64,000 nucleotides of DNA from Lachnospiraceae bacterium (lineage in GTDB: Bacteria > Bacillota > Clostridia > Lachnospirales > Lachnospiraceae): NCBI GenBank assembly GCA_017434885.1, contig JAFSGE010000025.1:186001-250000 (forward strand), written 5' to 3'. The notes under the pieces are model-generated. The model was not told where the DNA came from. It did no database searches and saw only the letters and a list, made by a program, of their open reading frames with translations. Of this stretch, positions 36,336 through 45,164 are shown piece by piece. A program made the translations under genes and the position numbers. Position 1 is the first letter of the stretch; each line of letters begins with the position of its first letter.

Positions 36336-37190
36336 CTATTCTAAAGCTAAAACTTCAGCTGTAGAATCGCCATAATTCTCATCAGACCAACCATCTTCAT
36401 CTACTGTAATAAGGTTTAAAAGGTTGCCTGATTCATCAAAAACTGCAGTAACACCACACTTTTCTTCATTAATAAGTAAAGGCATTTCATAACAAACTTC
36501 AACACCACTTACAGGATTAACTTTGCAGTTTTCATCACAAGTAATCAATTCTCCAAATGTCAAGTTATCCATATTTGCAAGTAAATAAGGAAGAACTCCA
36601 GGAACTTCCATCATTGTTACCATATCTGTATCAACGGAATCATTTTTAAGATTTGAAGAATATTTACCAATAATTTCATCATAAGTATGAGATGTAAGAT
36701 ATTCACCTAAATCATAATAACCACAATTATTATTTACATAGTCATAAAAATAATTTGTAATAGTTGCATGTTTAGGAAGCATATCTTCATCAGTATTAAC
36801 ACCGTCAGCTGTTGTAACACCTGTTAATTCAATACCACCTGTTAAAGTTTCGGCTGCTACCAAGAAATTAAGATCAGTATCAACTTTTCCGTTCTTGAAA
36901 AGTTCATTACGGGCATTAAAAAGATTTACAACTTTCTCCATTGCAATATCCCTTGTAAACTCTGCCACAGGTTCTTCTGTAGGTTCCGGTGTTGGCTCTT
37001 CGGTGGGTTCAGGAGTCGGTGCTTCCGTAGGTTCCGCAGCGGATTCTGCAAGTTCAGGTGCTTCTACAGTTTCATCCACAGTTTCAGTTGTTTTTGCCGT
37101 TTCTGCCGGTTGCTCAGTGGCACCACATCCGGTTAATAATCCTGCAATTAATGTAATGGTCATTAATGTTGTAAATATTCTTTTTTTCAT
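36336..37190 (-). CDS. Lipoprotein with proline/glutamate/threonine repeat linker, function unknown
   Basis: Exported lipoprotein of 284 residues. The start at 37190 lies nine bases behind GGAGG and gives a signal peptide with lipobox LLTGC. A low-complexity spacer follows, with two copies of TPEPTEEP within an Ala/Glu/Thr/Pro-rich run at about 25-78, which should hold the folded part away from the membrane. The globular part (about 80-284) is of no family I recognise. It follows the unknown protein by 12 bases, so the two are likely co-transcribed. Codon use leans more to A/T than in neighbouring housekeeping genes, in keeping with acquisition by transfer. Confidence 0.8.
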   Translation of the reverse strand: MKKRIFTTLMTITLIAGLLTGCGATEQPAETAKTTETVDETVEAPELAESAAEPTEAPTPEPTEEPTPEPTEEPVAEFTRDIAMEKVVNLFNARNELFKNGKVDTDLNFLVAAETLTGGIELTGVTTADGVNTDEDMLPKHATITNYFYDYVNNNCGYYDLGEYLTSHTYDEIIGKYSSNLKNDSVDTDMVTMMEVPGVLPYLLANMDNLTFGELITCDENCKVNPVSGVEVCYEMPLLINEEKCGVTAVFDESGNLLNLITVDEDGWSDENYGDSTAEVLALE

Positions 37191-37209
37191 TATCATAATC
37201 CTCCATGTG

Positions 37210-38028
37210 TTAATTTATCTGAATTACTTTATTTGCGCCCGAAGTTTTTTCATAGCTGAGGTTCCATTTCGCATTTTCGAATAAGTTGGGACCTTTTGCA
37301 TGAAACAGTGGGTAAGTGTGAGCTTCTCCGTATTTTGCAAAGAATCCATGTTCCCCAAAGTCCATAATATGATAGTAAGTCACTATTTTATCTGAAGTTT
37401 CTAACCATTTCATCAGACTGTAATTTTTATAATGGCCATGACCCGTTCTTATATTTGGCTGAGAACTTTCCGGTAAATTACTTAGAAAGTTTTTGTAAAA
37501 GCCGATAATGGGCTGATAGAACTGTGTGCTGTTTATTTCACAGCGAATGTCAATGTTCTTATCTTCGATGACCTTCAATAGGCAGTTGGCAGAAAGCGGC
37601 TTAATATTCTCCTGCCAAAAGACGGGCTGCTGAAAAATAGGAACCCAATTATTTTCGACATAAGGCCGTATTGTCCGTTGATTCAAATATAGCTTTTTTT
37701 CTCTCTCGGAGATTTTGCCGGAGTCTTTCTTTTCCCAGAACTGTAATGGGCCCGGAAGAATGTGAATATTACCGGTGCTGTGGTCAAAGTCTTTGTAAAA
37801 CATGGACACTTTGTACTCTTTTCCATGATAGATAAATTCCATCCAGTAATAATCCAAATACAATTGTGATATATTGACGCTGTTGCTTTCAGGACTGGTA
37901 TTGTTCCAATCAATTTGATAACAGTTAACGTTTCCTGGGATAGCTTCTTTTAATTTGCTTTTTAGGGACATCATGTATTCCCATATCATTTTGTTGAATT
38001 GTTCTATTTCAGGACAGGCATTCATCAT
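37210..38028 (-). CDS. Hypothetical protein (272 residues), first gene of the XRE-linked operon
   Basis: Cytoplasmic-looking protein with no signal peptide or membrane helix, rich in Tyr, Trp, Asn and His (DYYWMEFIYHGKEYKVSMFYKDF; HGHYKNYSLMKWL). I do not recognise its family. The start has a very strong AAAAGGAGG site nine bases upstream. A promoter (TTGACA, 18 bases, CATTAT) on the minus strand lies in the gap shared with the XRE gene and overlaps one of two palindromic sites there, so repression by that regulator is likely. Confidence 0.75.
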   Translation of the reverse strand: MMNACPEIEQFNKMIWEYMMSLKSKLKEAIPGNVNCYQIDWNNTSPESNSVNISQLYLDYYWMEFIYHGKEYKVSMFYKDFDHSTGNIHILPGPLQFWEKKDSGKISEREKKLYLNQRTIRPYVENNWVPIFQQPVFWQENIKPLSANCLLKVIEDKNIDIRCEINSTQFYQPIIGFYKNFLSNLPESSQPNIRTGHGHYKNYSLMKWLETSDKIVTYYHIMDFGEHGFFAKYGEAHTYPLFHAKGPNLFENAKWNLSYEKTSGANKVIQIN

Positions 38029-38052
38029 TTCAGTTCACCTCCTTTTCTACGT

Positions 38053-38103
38053 GCTACCGTATGGTAGCATTGCGCAATTCTATAATGCCACCAAATGGTA
38101 TCA
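38053..38103. promoter_or_regulatory. Two dyad operator sites between the XRE gene and the divergent operon
   Basis: GCTACCGTATGGTAGC at 38053-38068 is a perfect 6 bp dyad around four bases. ACCAAATGGT at 38090-38099 shares the ACC-N4-GGT core. Their centres are 34 bases apart. A TATAAT at 38081-38086 lies between them, and a minus-strand TTGACA (38111-38106) lies just beyond the second, so one bound regulator could control both directions. Confidence 0.65.
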
Positions 38104-38127
38104 TTTGTCAACAAGGAGGTATGTTCT

Positions 38128-38343
38128 ATGCATTTTCAGCGCTTGGAGGATTTGAGAATTGATTTTGATTTGACTCAGCAGCAGGTTGCAGATATTTTAT
38201 ATTGTAAAAGAGAAGTTTATCGTCGGTATGAAAAAGGTACTAGAGAACTTCCGCTTTCTTATGCTATTGCACTCGCAAAATACTACAATGTATCATTGGA
38301 TTATCTGGTGGGACTTAGCAATGTTAAAAATCCCCAGAAATAA
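38128..38343 (+). CDS. XRE-family helix-turn-helix regulator
   Basis: Small DNA-binding protein of 71 residues, one Cro/C1-type helix-turn-helix domain (LRIDFDLTQQQVADILYCKREVYRRYEKGTRELP, then YYNVSLDYLVGLS). An AAGGAGG site at 38113 supports the ATG at 38128; the ATG at 38121 is too close to the site. It is divergent from the unknown protein and lipoprotein and probably binds the ACC-N4-GGT dyads between them, repressing both itself and that operon. No ligand domain is present. Confidence 0.88.
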   Translation: MHFQRLEDLRIDFDLTQQQVADILYCKREVYRRYEKGTRELPLSYAIALAKYYNVSLDYLVGLSNVKNPQK

Positions 38344-38504
38344 TGTATGAGTGACCAATATTAAGTACAGAAAAAAACGGATTTAGAAAAGTACTGATTG
38401 CAATACAGTATATAACGTGATAGAATAATCGCAAAGCAAATGATTTCTTTTGGCGTAAGCCGATAAGGGGGATAACCCTATCTTGACCGATGGTCAACTC
38501 TTAA

Positions 38505-38524
38505 ATTCTTGAAATCCTGCTTTT
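38505..38524 (+). repeat. 20-base direct repeat, right copy
   Basis: Identical to 36249-36268 and 2256 bases away. Here the ATCCTGCTTTT end can also pair with a nearby AAAAGCAGGAGAT at about 38543-38555. It lies about 90 bases before the broken Rpn gene. Confidence 0.7.
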
Positions 38525-38611
38525 ATTACCCAATACAACAACAAAAAGCAGGAGATCGAGATAAAGCGTAGCGTGTTTATTTTGTATACTCCTGCAAAAG
38601 GAGGACATAGT

Positions 38612-39318
38612 ATGACGCAAAACGATGTGATGAAAAATGTTGCGACGAAACTGCAAGACTTGAATTTGACAGACCGTATCTTATTTGATGAAACGATGGA
38701 AAGCCGAGATGCGTGGACTTTAATGAGTTGAATGACAGTTTTTTGATTATGGTAGCACCTTTTGATTTGTTCGGAAAAGGGTTATACAGATATACTTTTG
38801 AAGGAACTTGCAGAGAGTGTCCTGAGCTTAAGTTGGGAGACGGAGCACTGAAAATATTTATTAATACGAATGGAACAAATAAAGAAGCGTTTTCTGAAGA
38901 GTTTTTGGACTTCATGGAATATCTGAAGCAGACCAATGATGAGACGGCAAAGAGAAGTAAAAGCAAGCGAATAAAGAAGATTCATGAACAGGTAAAGAAG
39001 GTAAAAGCTTCGGAGAAGATAGGGGTGAAGTATATGCAACTATGGGAAGAAATGGCTTTGGCAAGGCAGGAGGCAAAAGAGGAAGGTATATCGGAAGGCA
39101 GATTGGAAGGACAAAGCTGCAAACTGATAGAACAGATTTGTAAAAAAATCCGAAAGGGATACTTGCCGGAGCAGATAGCCGAAAGCTTAGAGGAAGAACT
39201 GAGTATGGTTCAAAGTGTATATCAGACAGCACAGCAGTATGCACCGGAGTATGAAGAAGAGAAAGTACTTAGTGCGTGGATGAGCAAGAGAGAAATATTG
39301 CAAACCGACAGGTTTTAG
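38612..39318 (+). pseudogene. Rpn/PD-(D/E)XK nuclease-family transposase with internal deletion and frameshift
   Basis: An ATG at 38612 behind AAAGGAGG starts the normal family N-terminus (MTQNDVMKNVATKLQDLNLT, DRILFDETMES), but the frame stops at 38731. The family C-terminal half resumes in another frame from about 38716 (FNELNDSFLIMVAPFDLFGKG through a Lys/Glu coiled tail) and ends at 39318. About 90 residues that hold the nuclease active site are missing between the two pieces. The protein must be inactive as a nuclease. A GTG at 38713 could in principle start a 201-residue remnant. The intact family promotes recombination and spreads widely in gut Clostridia. Confidence 0.85.
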
Positions 39319-39386
39319 CATATAATGTAAACTGTTGACAAATAAAAAGAAAATACCTTTTTATAAATCCTAGGAGGAACGGACAC

Positions 39387-41678
39387 ATGATATCATTGTT
39401 AAACAGTGGTGCTTATCTGGTAGGCGGAACACAGCTTATTCCCGATGACGGACAGGCATCTGCGGCAGTAAAGAGCAAAACAGGCAAAGACATTACCAAA
39501 GAGGAAGCAAAGAAGGGAACCATTGCATACGGTATTTTGGAATCCCATAATACTTCCGGCAATATGGACAAGCTTAAAATCAAATTTGATAAGCTTACTT
39601 CCCATGATATTACTTTTGTAGGAATTATTCAGACAGCACGTGCGTCAGGACTTGAAAAATTTCCCGTGCCTTATGTACTTACCAACTGTCACAACTCACT
39701 TTGTGCAGTAGGCGGAACCATTAACGAGGATGACCACATGTTTGGTCTTACCTGTGCAAAGAAATACGGCGGTGTTTACGTACCTCCTCATCAGGCAGTT
39801 ATCCATCAGTTTGCAAGAGAAATGCTTGCAGGCGGCGGCAAAATGATTCTTGGTTCTGACTCTCATACTCGTTACGGTGCTCTTGGTACCATGGCAATGG
39901 GCGAAGGCGGTCCCGAGCTTGTAAAGCAGCTGTTAAATCAGACTTATGATATTAATATGCCCGGCGTGGTGGCAGTATACTTAACAGGAGAACCTATGAT
40001 GGGCGTAGGTCCTCAGGACGTGGCACTTGCCATTATCGGAGCAGTATTTGCAAATGGTTATGTAAAGAATAAAGTGATGGAATTCGTAGGCCCCGGTGTG
40101 GCATCTTTAAGTGCAGATTTCCGTATCGGTATCGACGTTATGACTACAGAGACTACCTGCTTATCTTCTATCTGGCAGACAGATGATGAGATTAAAGAAT
40201 TTTATGATATTCACGGCAGAAGCGGCGAGTACAAGGAGTTAAATCCTGAGGATGTGGCATATTATGACGGTGTTATCACAGTTGACCTTAGCAAAGTAAA
40301 ACCCATGATTGCAATGCCCTTCCATCCCAGTAATACTTACACCATTGAAGAGTTAAATGCAAACCTTCTTGATATTCTTGATGATGTAGAGAAAAAAGCA
40401 ATGGTTTCCCTTGATGGTGCTGTTGAATATTCTTTGAAAAATAAAGTGGTTGGCGGCAAGCTGATGGTAGATCAGGGTATTATCGCAGGCTGTGCCGGCG
40501 GTGGCTTTGAAAATATTTGTGCGGCAGCAGATATCATGAAGGGAAGCTATATCGGTTCCGATGGATTTACCTTAAGCGTATATCCTGCTTCCATGCCTGT
40601 TTATATGGAACTGATTAAGAACGGCTGTGCAGCTACCCTGATGGAGACAGGTGCAGTGCTCAAAACAGCGTTCTGTGGTCCTTGCTTTGGCGCCGGAGAT
40701 ACTCCTGCAAACAACGCATTCAGTATCCGTCACTCTACACGTAACTTCCCCAATAGAGAAGGAAGTAAGCTGCAGAGCGGTCAGATTGCTTCCGTTGCCC
40801 TTATGGATGCGCGTTCTATTGCAGCAACAGCAGCAAACAAGGGTGTGCTCACAGCGGCAACCGACTTTGACGGCAGTATCGGAAAATATAAATATCACTT
40901 TGATTCCAAGATTTATGAGAATCGTGTATTTGACTCCAAGGGCGTAGCAGACCCGGAGGTGGAAATCCAGTTTGGTCCCAATATCAAGGACTGGCCGGCA
41001 ATGACAGAGCTTCCCGAAAACTTAGTGCTTCGTGTGGTATCCGAGATTCATGATCCCGTTACCACCACAGACGAGTTGATTCCTTCCGGTGAAACCTCTT
41101 CCTATCGTTCCAATCCTTTGGGACTTGCAGAGTTTACTTTATCCAGAAAGGATCCTGCATATGTAGGTCTTGCCAAGGATATTCAGGTAGCACAGAAAGC
41201 AGTAATGGATGGAAAATGTCCGATAGATGCAAGACCTGAATTGAAGGCGGTTATGGATGTGATTAATAAGGACTATCCCGAAGTGGGTAAAGGTAACGTT
41301 GGCTTCGGTTCCACTATTTTTGCAGTAAAACCCGGTGACGGTTCAGCAAGAGAGCAGGCAGCGTCCTGTCAGAAGGTGCTTGGCGGATGGGCAAATATCG
41401 CCAATGAATATGCCACCAAGAGATATCGCTCCAATCTGATTAACTGGGGTATGCTTCCTTTCCTTATCGAGGAAGGTGAGCTTCCTTTCAAGAATCTCGA
41501 TTACCTGTTCTTCCCCGGCATCCGTAAGGCAGTTGAGGAAAAAGCAGAGGAAATTAAGGGCTACATGGTAGGTGCGGATTCCATGAAGGAATTTACAGTT
41601 AAACTTGGCGAGCTTACCAATGAAGAACGTCAGATTATTTTGGATGGCTGTCTGATTAATTATAACCGTGTGAAATAA
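39387..41678 (+). CDS. Aconitase-family hydratase (YbhJ-like)
   Basis: Protein of 763 residues of the aconitase superfamily; the start follows TAGGAGGAAC. The core shows [20 protein letters not shown] and the cluster-binding pattern [14 protein letters not shown] at about 430. The usual first cluster segment GSCTNSS is replaced by [10 protein letters not shown], and GPCIGQW by CGPCFGAG. This fits the uncharacterised hydratase group that includes E. coli YbhJ more closely than the TCA-cycle enzyme. It likely adds or removes water on a hydroxy-acid using a 4Fe-4S cluster, but the substrate is open. It stands alone with a strong terminator. An ordinary aconitase is the alternative. Confidence 0.82.
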   Translation: MISLLNSGAYLVGGTQLIPDDGQASAAVKSKTGKDITKEEAKKGTIAYGILESHNTSGNMDKLKIKFDKLTSHDITFVGIIQTARASGLEKFPVPYVLTNCHNSLCAVGGTINEDDHMFGLTCAKKYGGVYVPPHQAVIHQFAREMLAGGGKMILGSDSHTRYGALGTMAMGEGGPELVKQLLNQTYDINMPGVVAVYLTGEPMMGVGPQDVALAIIGAVFANGYVKNKVMEFVGPGVASLSADFRIGIDVMTTETTCLSSIWQTDDEIKEFYDIHGRSGEYKELNPEDVAYYDGVITVDLSKVKPMIAMPFHPSNTYTIEELNANLLDILDDVEKKAMVSLDGAVEYSLKNKVVGGKLMVDQGIIAGCAGGGFENICAAADIMKGSYIGSDGFTLSVYPASMPVYMELIKNGCAATLMETGAVLKTAFCGPCFGAGDTPANNAFSIRHSTRNFPNREGSKLQSGQIASVALMDARSIAATAANKGVLTAATDFDGSIGKYKYHFDSKIYENRVFDSKGVADPEVEIQFGPNIKDWPAMTELPENLVLRVVSEIHDPVTTTDELIPSGETSSYRSNPLGLAEFTLSRKDPAYVGLAKDIQVAQKAVMDGKCPIDARPELKAVMDVINKDYPEVGKGNVGFGSTIFAVKPGDGSAREQAASCQKVLGGWANIANEYATKRYRSNLINWGMLPFLIEEGELPFKNLDYLFFPGIRKAVEEKAEEIKGYMVGADSMKEFTVKLGELTNEERQIILDGCLINYNRVK

Positions 41679-41770
41679 CCCTAAAGAATTTCATAAAGTG
41701 TCCGATATATTTAGTGCAGGGTGATCATCTGGGCCGGATGATAAAATCTTGCAATAAAATAAGTTTAGCC

Positions 41771-41823
41771 ACGGATGGTATTTTCAGAAGCAGAAAGTGC
41801 TTCTTAAGATGCCATCCGTTTTT
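41771..41823 (+). terminator. Rho-independent terminator of the hydratase gene
   Basis: A long interrupted hairpin: outer stem ACGGATGG / CCATCCGT, inner stem AGAAGCA / TGCTTCT, then TTTTT. Confidence 0.88.
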
Positions 41824-41900
41824 GGTCCAATAAGACGGCTCGCAAAGCGTGACGTCGTTTGGTCCAATAAGATGACCTGCAAAGCAAGTCATCGTTTGGT
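41819..41900 (+). repeat. Two head-to-tail 40-base palindromic repeat units
   Basis: Unit A (41824-41863) and unit B (41861-41900) share the ends GGTCCAATAAGA and TCGTTTGGT and overlap by GGT. Their interiors differ (CGGCTCGCAAAGCGTGACG against TGACCTGCAAAGCAAGTCA), yet each folds into a hairpin with the loop AAA, and the changes mostly keep base pairs. Unit A plus five T residues is repeated exactly, inverted, at 16261-16305. Confidence 0.85.
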
Positions 41901-41957
41901 TTTCCCGCGCGCATAATTGATATCAGAGAAAAAGGGTTAAACAGCAAAGGAGGCTAA

Positions 41958-43097
41958 ATGCGAATTGATTCCAGCAGTATAGGAATGGAATCCGAAAGAA
42001 CTTACCGTGCGTCAACAACGCGGGTAACAAAAATTACAATAACAAACGCAAGGCAGGTAGCTGCAGAGGGAACTGACAGTCTGTTTGGCGGTTTGTTGCA
42101 GACAGGGCAGGAAGAGGCTTCCGAAACCCCTGTGCAGGAGGAAGAAACTCCTGAAGATTATCTTCACAAAACCATGGATGAGATGCGTGCAAAGGTAAAC
42201 GCATTCCGTCTGAATAAAATTGCGGATACAGACTTGGAGGAGGCAGGAAAGCAGTTAAAGAGTATCAAGCAGCAATGTCTGGATTATCTCATGGCGCTGC
42301 TGTTTCCCGACAGAGAACGCAATCCGTTTTATGAGTATGAGGAAGGCGCCGATGAAAGCGGTCTTTCCGGTCAGACTACTCAGGACGCAGTGCTTTCCTT
42401 GGCGGGGGCAAATGTCAGAACGCTTACCTATAGTCATCAGTACTATTATGAGGAGACAGAGACTACTTCTTTTACCACACAGGGCACGGTAAAGTGTGCA
42501 GACGGAAGAGAAATTAATTTTAATCTGAATCTGAATATGAGCCGCAGTTTTCAGGAATATTATGAAGAGGTATATCACTCAGTTGAGGTATCCATGTGTG
42601 ACCCGCTTGTCATTAATCTTGAAGGCAATATTGCGGACCTTTCCGACCAGACTTTCTTTTTTGACATCGACGGCGACGGAGAGAAGGAGGAAATAAACCG
42701 TTTGGCAAAGGGAAGCGGTTATCTGGCACTGGATAAGAACGGTGACGGAGTAATTAATGACGGAACGGAGCTGTTTGGAACAGCATCCGGTGACGGATTT
42801 GCCGATTTGGCAAAGTATGACAGCGACGGTAACGGATTTATTGATGAAGGAGATGATATTTTCTTCAAATTAAAAATCTGGACCATGGATGAGAACGGAA
42901 ATGAAAAATTAGTATCCTTAAAGGATAAAAATGTAGGAGCAATCTGCCTGCAAAATGCGGCGACGGATTTCGCACTGACAAACGCCGTCAATGAACGTAA
43001 GGGAATGATTCGTAAGAGCGGTTTTTTCCTTTATGAGGATGGTGTTGCGGGAAGTATCCAGCACGTAGATGTGACAAGATATAATCAGGCAGGATAA
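41958..43097 (+). CDS. Calcium-binding RTX-like protein with EF-hand-type loops
   Basis: Protein of 379 residues without a recognisable signal peptide. The C-terminal 190 residues match the region of FrpC-type RTX proteins that starts at an Asp-Pro step (CDPLVINLEGN) and contains calcium loops: DIDGDGEKEEI, DKNGDGVINDGTELFG, DSDGNGFIDEGDDIF. In FrpC this area performs calcium-triggered self-cleavage after Asp; whether that happens here is unknown. The N-terminal part is helical and glutamate-rich (TPVQEEETPEDYLHKTMDEM). The start follows AAAGGAGG. It lies upstream of spoIID on the same strand with a 49-base gap. No secretion genes lie nearby. Confidence 0.8.
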   Translation: MRIDSSSIGMESERTYRASTTRVTKITITNARQVAAEGTDSLFGGLLQTGQEEASETPVQEEETPEDYLHKTMDEMRAKVNAFRLNKIADTDLEEAGKQLKSIKQQCLDYLMALLFPDRERNPFYEYEEGADESGLSGQTTQDAVLSLAGANVRTLTYSHQYYYEETETTSFTTQGTVKCADGREINFNLNLNMSRSFQEYYEEVYHSVEVSMCDPLVINLEGNIADLSDQTFFFDIDGDGEKEEINRLAKGSGYLALDKNGDGVINDGTELFGTASGDGFADLAKYDSDGNGFIDEGDDIFFKLKIWTMDENGNEKLVSLKDKNVGAICLQNAATDFALTNAVNERKGMIRKSGFFLYEDGVAGSIQHVDVTRYNQAG

Positions 43098-43146
43098 TCA
43101 TACATAAATATAAGGCATCGCGACATACAATAAGAAGAGGTGTCTT

Positions 43147-44154
43147 ATGAACAAACTTAGAGTCTTTCAAAATGTCTATCAAAGAGGAACCGTACAGGAA
43201 TTTTTAAGGAAGAATTTCTGTACGGTTCTTTTGCTGTTGTTTTTACTCCCTTATCTGATTTCATTATTGTGCGGAAATGTGGGAACATTGGGGAAAAAGG
43301 AAGAACATGTGATGAAGAATCAGATTTTGCGGTCGGAGGCAGTGGTAAAAAACAAAACCGGTTTCGGATGTGAGGAAATTCCTCTTGAATTGTACGTAGC
43401 GGATAAATTGTCAAGATGCATGAACAGTAGCTATGAGAAAGAAGCACTGAAGGCGCAGGCAGTATTGATTCGGACTAATCTGCTGTATCAAAAAGCAGAG
43501 GAAGTGATAATACATGATGAGGATTATGGTACGAAAAACATACCGGAACTCTGTTTTTTAGCAACTGCGGAGACAAGGGGGATGATACTGGAATATGAAG
43601 ATGCACCCATATATGGTGCATATTTTAAAAGCAGTAGCGGATGCACCAGAAATGCTGCCGAATCGTCCTTGCAGGAGCAATATCCTTATTTAAAAGGAGT
43701 TCCCTGCAGCAAGGATTATCTGGCGCCGGGAAATTGCTCTGAGGTTATTTATACAAAAGAAGCTTTTGGGCAGCTTTGGCAGGGGCTTAGGGAAACTTCG
43801 GCAAAGCAGGCAGAAGAATTATCGCAAGAACGGAGTGGAGTGGCAGAAAATACTTCAGGGCAGATATCTGAGCAGCTATGCTATGTCAGGGATAGCGCCG
43901 GTTATGTAATATATTTGTTATATGACGGAAAATGGGTATCGGGAGAGGAAGTGAGATACTGCTACGGACTTTCTTCAGCTGATTTTTATATAAAGGAAGA
44001 CGGCAATGATTTTGTTTTTGAGGTGTGCGGTGAAGGACATGGTTTGGGGATGAGCCAGTTTGCCGCAAACGAAATGGCAAAGGAGGGAAAAGATTTTTTA
44101 AACATTCTGAATTATTTTTTTGAAGATGTAACACTTGTGAAAGTGGAAGGTTGA
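43147..44154 (+). CDS. spoIID: Stage II sporulation protein D (SpoIID/LytB domain)
   Basis: Protein of 335 residues with one N-terminal membrane helix (about 25-43) and an outer SpoIID domain. The conserved blocks are EIPLELYVADKL, YEKEALKAQAVLIRTN, SSSGCTRNA and GEGHGLGMSQFAANEMAKEG. SpoIID is a lytic transglycosylase that trims peptidoglycan while the mother cell engulfs the forespore; a catalytic Glu is expected in the EIPLELY-type block. The next gene is a SpoIIQ-like protein, the same pairing known in Clostridium and Clostridioides, which supports the name. Sigma-E or sigma-F dependence is expected but no promoter was assigned. Confidence 0.9.
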   Translation: MNKLRVFQNVYQRGTVQEFLRKNFCTVLLLLFLLPYLISLLCGNVGTLGKKEEHVMKNQILRSEAVVKNKTGFGCEEIPLELYVADKLSRCMNSSYEKEALKAQAVLIRTNLLYQKAEEVIIHDEDYGTKNIPELCFLATAETRGMILEYEDAPIYGAYFKSSSGCTRNAAESSLQEQYPYLKGVPCSKDYLAPGNCSEVIYTKEAFGQLWQGLRETSAKQAEELSQERSGVAENTSGQISEQLCYVRDSAGYVIYLLYDGKWVSGEEVRYCYGLSSADFYIKEDGNDFVFEVCGEGHGLGMSQFAANEMAKEGKDFLNILNYFFEDVTLVKVEG

Positions 44155-44235
44155 TGTATAAAGAAAAAAAAGAAGGGCAAAACTATCTGTATAAAATCGG
44201 ATGAAGCGTTGAAACGGCGTAGAAAGAGGGAAAAT

Positions 44236-45147
44236 ATGAGAAGAAAAGTAAGAAGAAACACTTTTTCAAAAGAACGTATTATTATGGCTGCTTCCTCGGT
44301 TCTTGTACTGGGAGCCCTTACAGCAACCGGCTTATGGATGAGAGGAGAAGAAAATGCGCAGGATGACGGATATGTAGTAGATTTGAGTGTTATTGAAGGA
44401 GAAACAGAAGGAAAAGAAGTTAAGCAGGACATAGCGAGCATGGGAAATGCGGTGGAACAGACAGTGCCTGATTCTGACCTTGACTATGACCCTTATTTTC
44501 AGGAAACAAATTCCTCCAATGTAGAGAATCCTGATCTGTCAGGTAGCGCAAGCATGTCGGATGGGGTGATGGAATCCGAAGTAGGAGTAGCAGAAACAGA
44601 AAATACATTGCAGGCACTTGCAGAAGAAGCAAAAAGGGCAGAGGATGTGCCTGTAAATGAAACAGTCAGTGAAGAAGGTACAGCCGGGGATGATGCACCG
44701 GCGATTTCTACAGCGATGCAACCTACTTTGAATTTTGAGGAAGGTGACGCGTTAGTATGGCCTGTTGTGGGGAACGTATTGATTAATTACAGTATGGACA
44801 AAACTATTTATTTCCCCACGCTGGATCAGTATAAATATAATCCGGCGATTGTGATACAGGCAAATGAAGGCGATGTAATTACTGCGGCGGCGGCCGGAAA
44901 AGTGACGGAAGTTTATGAGGATGCACAAATCGGAACAGCAGTTGTTATGGAACTGGGAAACGGTTATGAGGTAACATACGGACAACTCAGCAACGTGCTT
45001 GTTTCGGAGGGCAGCTATGTTTCAATGGGAGACATGATTGCACAGGTGGCAGCTCCTTCAAAATACTATAGTGTGGAAGGGACTAATGTATACTTTAAGC
45101 TGACAAAGGATGGCGAGCCTGTCAATCCGATGACTTGCCTGAAGTAG
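44236..45147 (+). CDS. spoIIQ: SpoIIQ-like protein with degenerate LytM (M23) domain
   Basis: Protein of 303 residues. The start at 44236 follows AGAAAGAGGG. A basic N-terminus and one membrane helix (about 14-36) are followed by a long acidic linker and a C-terminal LytM-fold domain (WPVVGNVLINYSMDKTIYF; AAAAGKVTEVYEDAQIGTAVVMELGNGYEVTYGQL). The zinc ligands of active M23 peptidases are missing: the usual HLHF is NVYF here and no His occurs in the domain. This matches Bacillus SpoIIQ, which is an inactive scaffold that binds SpoIIIAH across the two forespore membranes. Its place directly after spoIID supports the name. Confidence 0.85.
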   Translation: MRRKVRRNTFSKERIIMAASSVLVLGALTATGLWMRGEENAQDDGYVVDLSVIEGETEGKEVKQDIASMGNAVEQTVPDSDLDYDPYFQETNSSNVENPDLSGSASMSDGVMESEVGVAETENTLQALAEEAKRAEDVPVNETVSEEGTAGDDAPAISTAMQPTLNFEEGDALVWPVVGNVLINYSMDKTIYFPTLDQYKYNPAIVIQANEGDVITAAAAGKVTEVYEDAQIGTAVVMELGNGYEVTYGQLSNVLVSEGSYVSMGDMIAQVAAPSKYYSVEGTNVYFKLTKDGEPVNPMTCLK

Positions 45148-45164
45148 AGAAAGGTGTGTTCCGT

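Noticed and set aside
36960-37120. Tandem DNA repeat in the lipoprotein gene
   Set aside because: The repetition encodes a Pro/Glu/Thr stalk common in surface lipoproteins; it is a protein feature rather than a CRISPR or satellite array.
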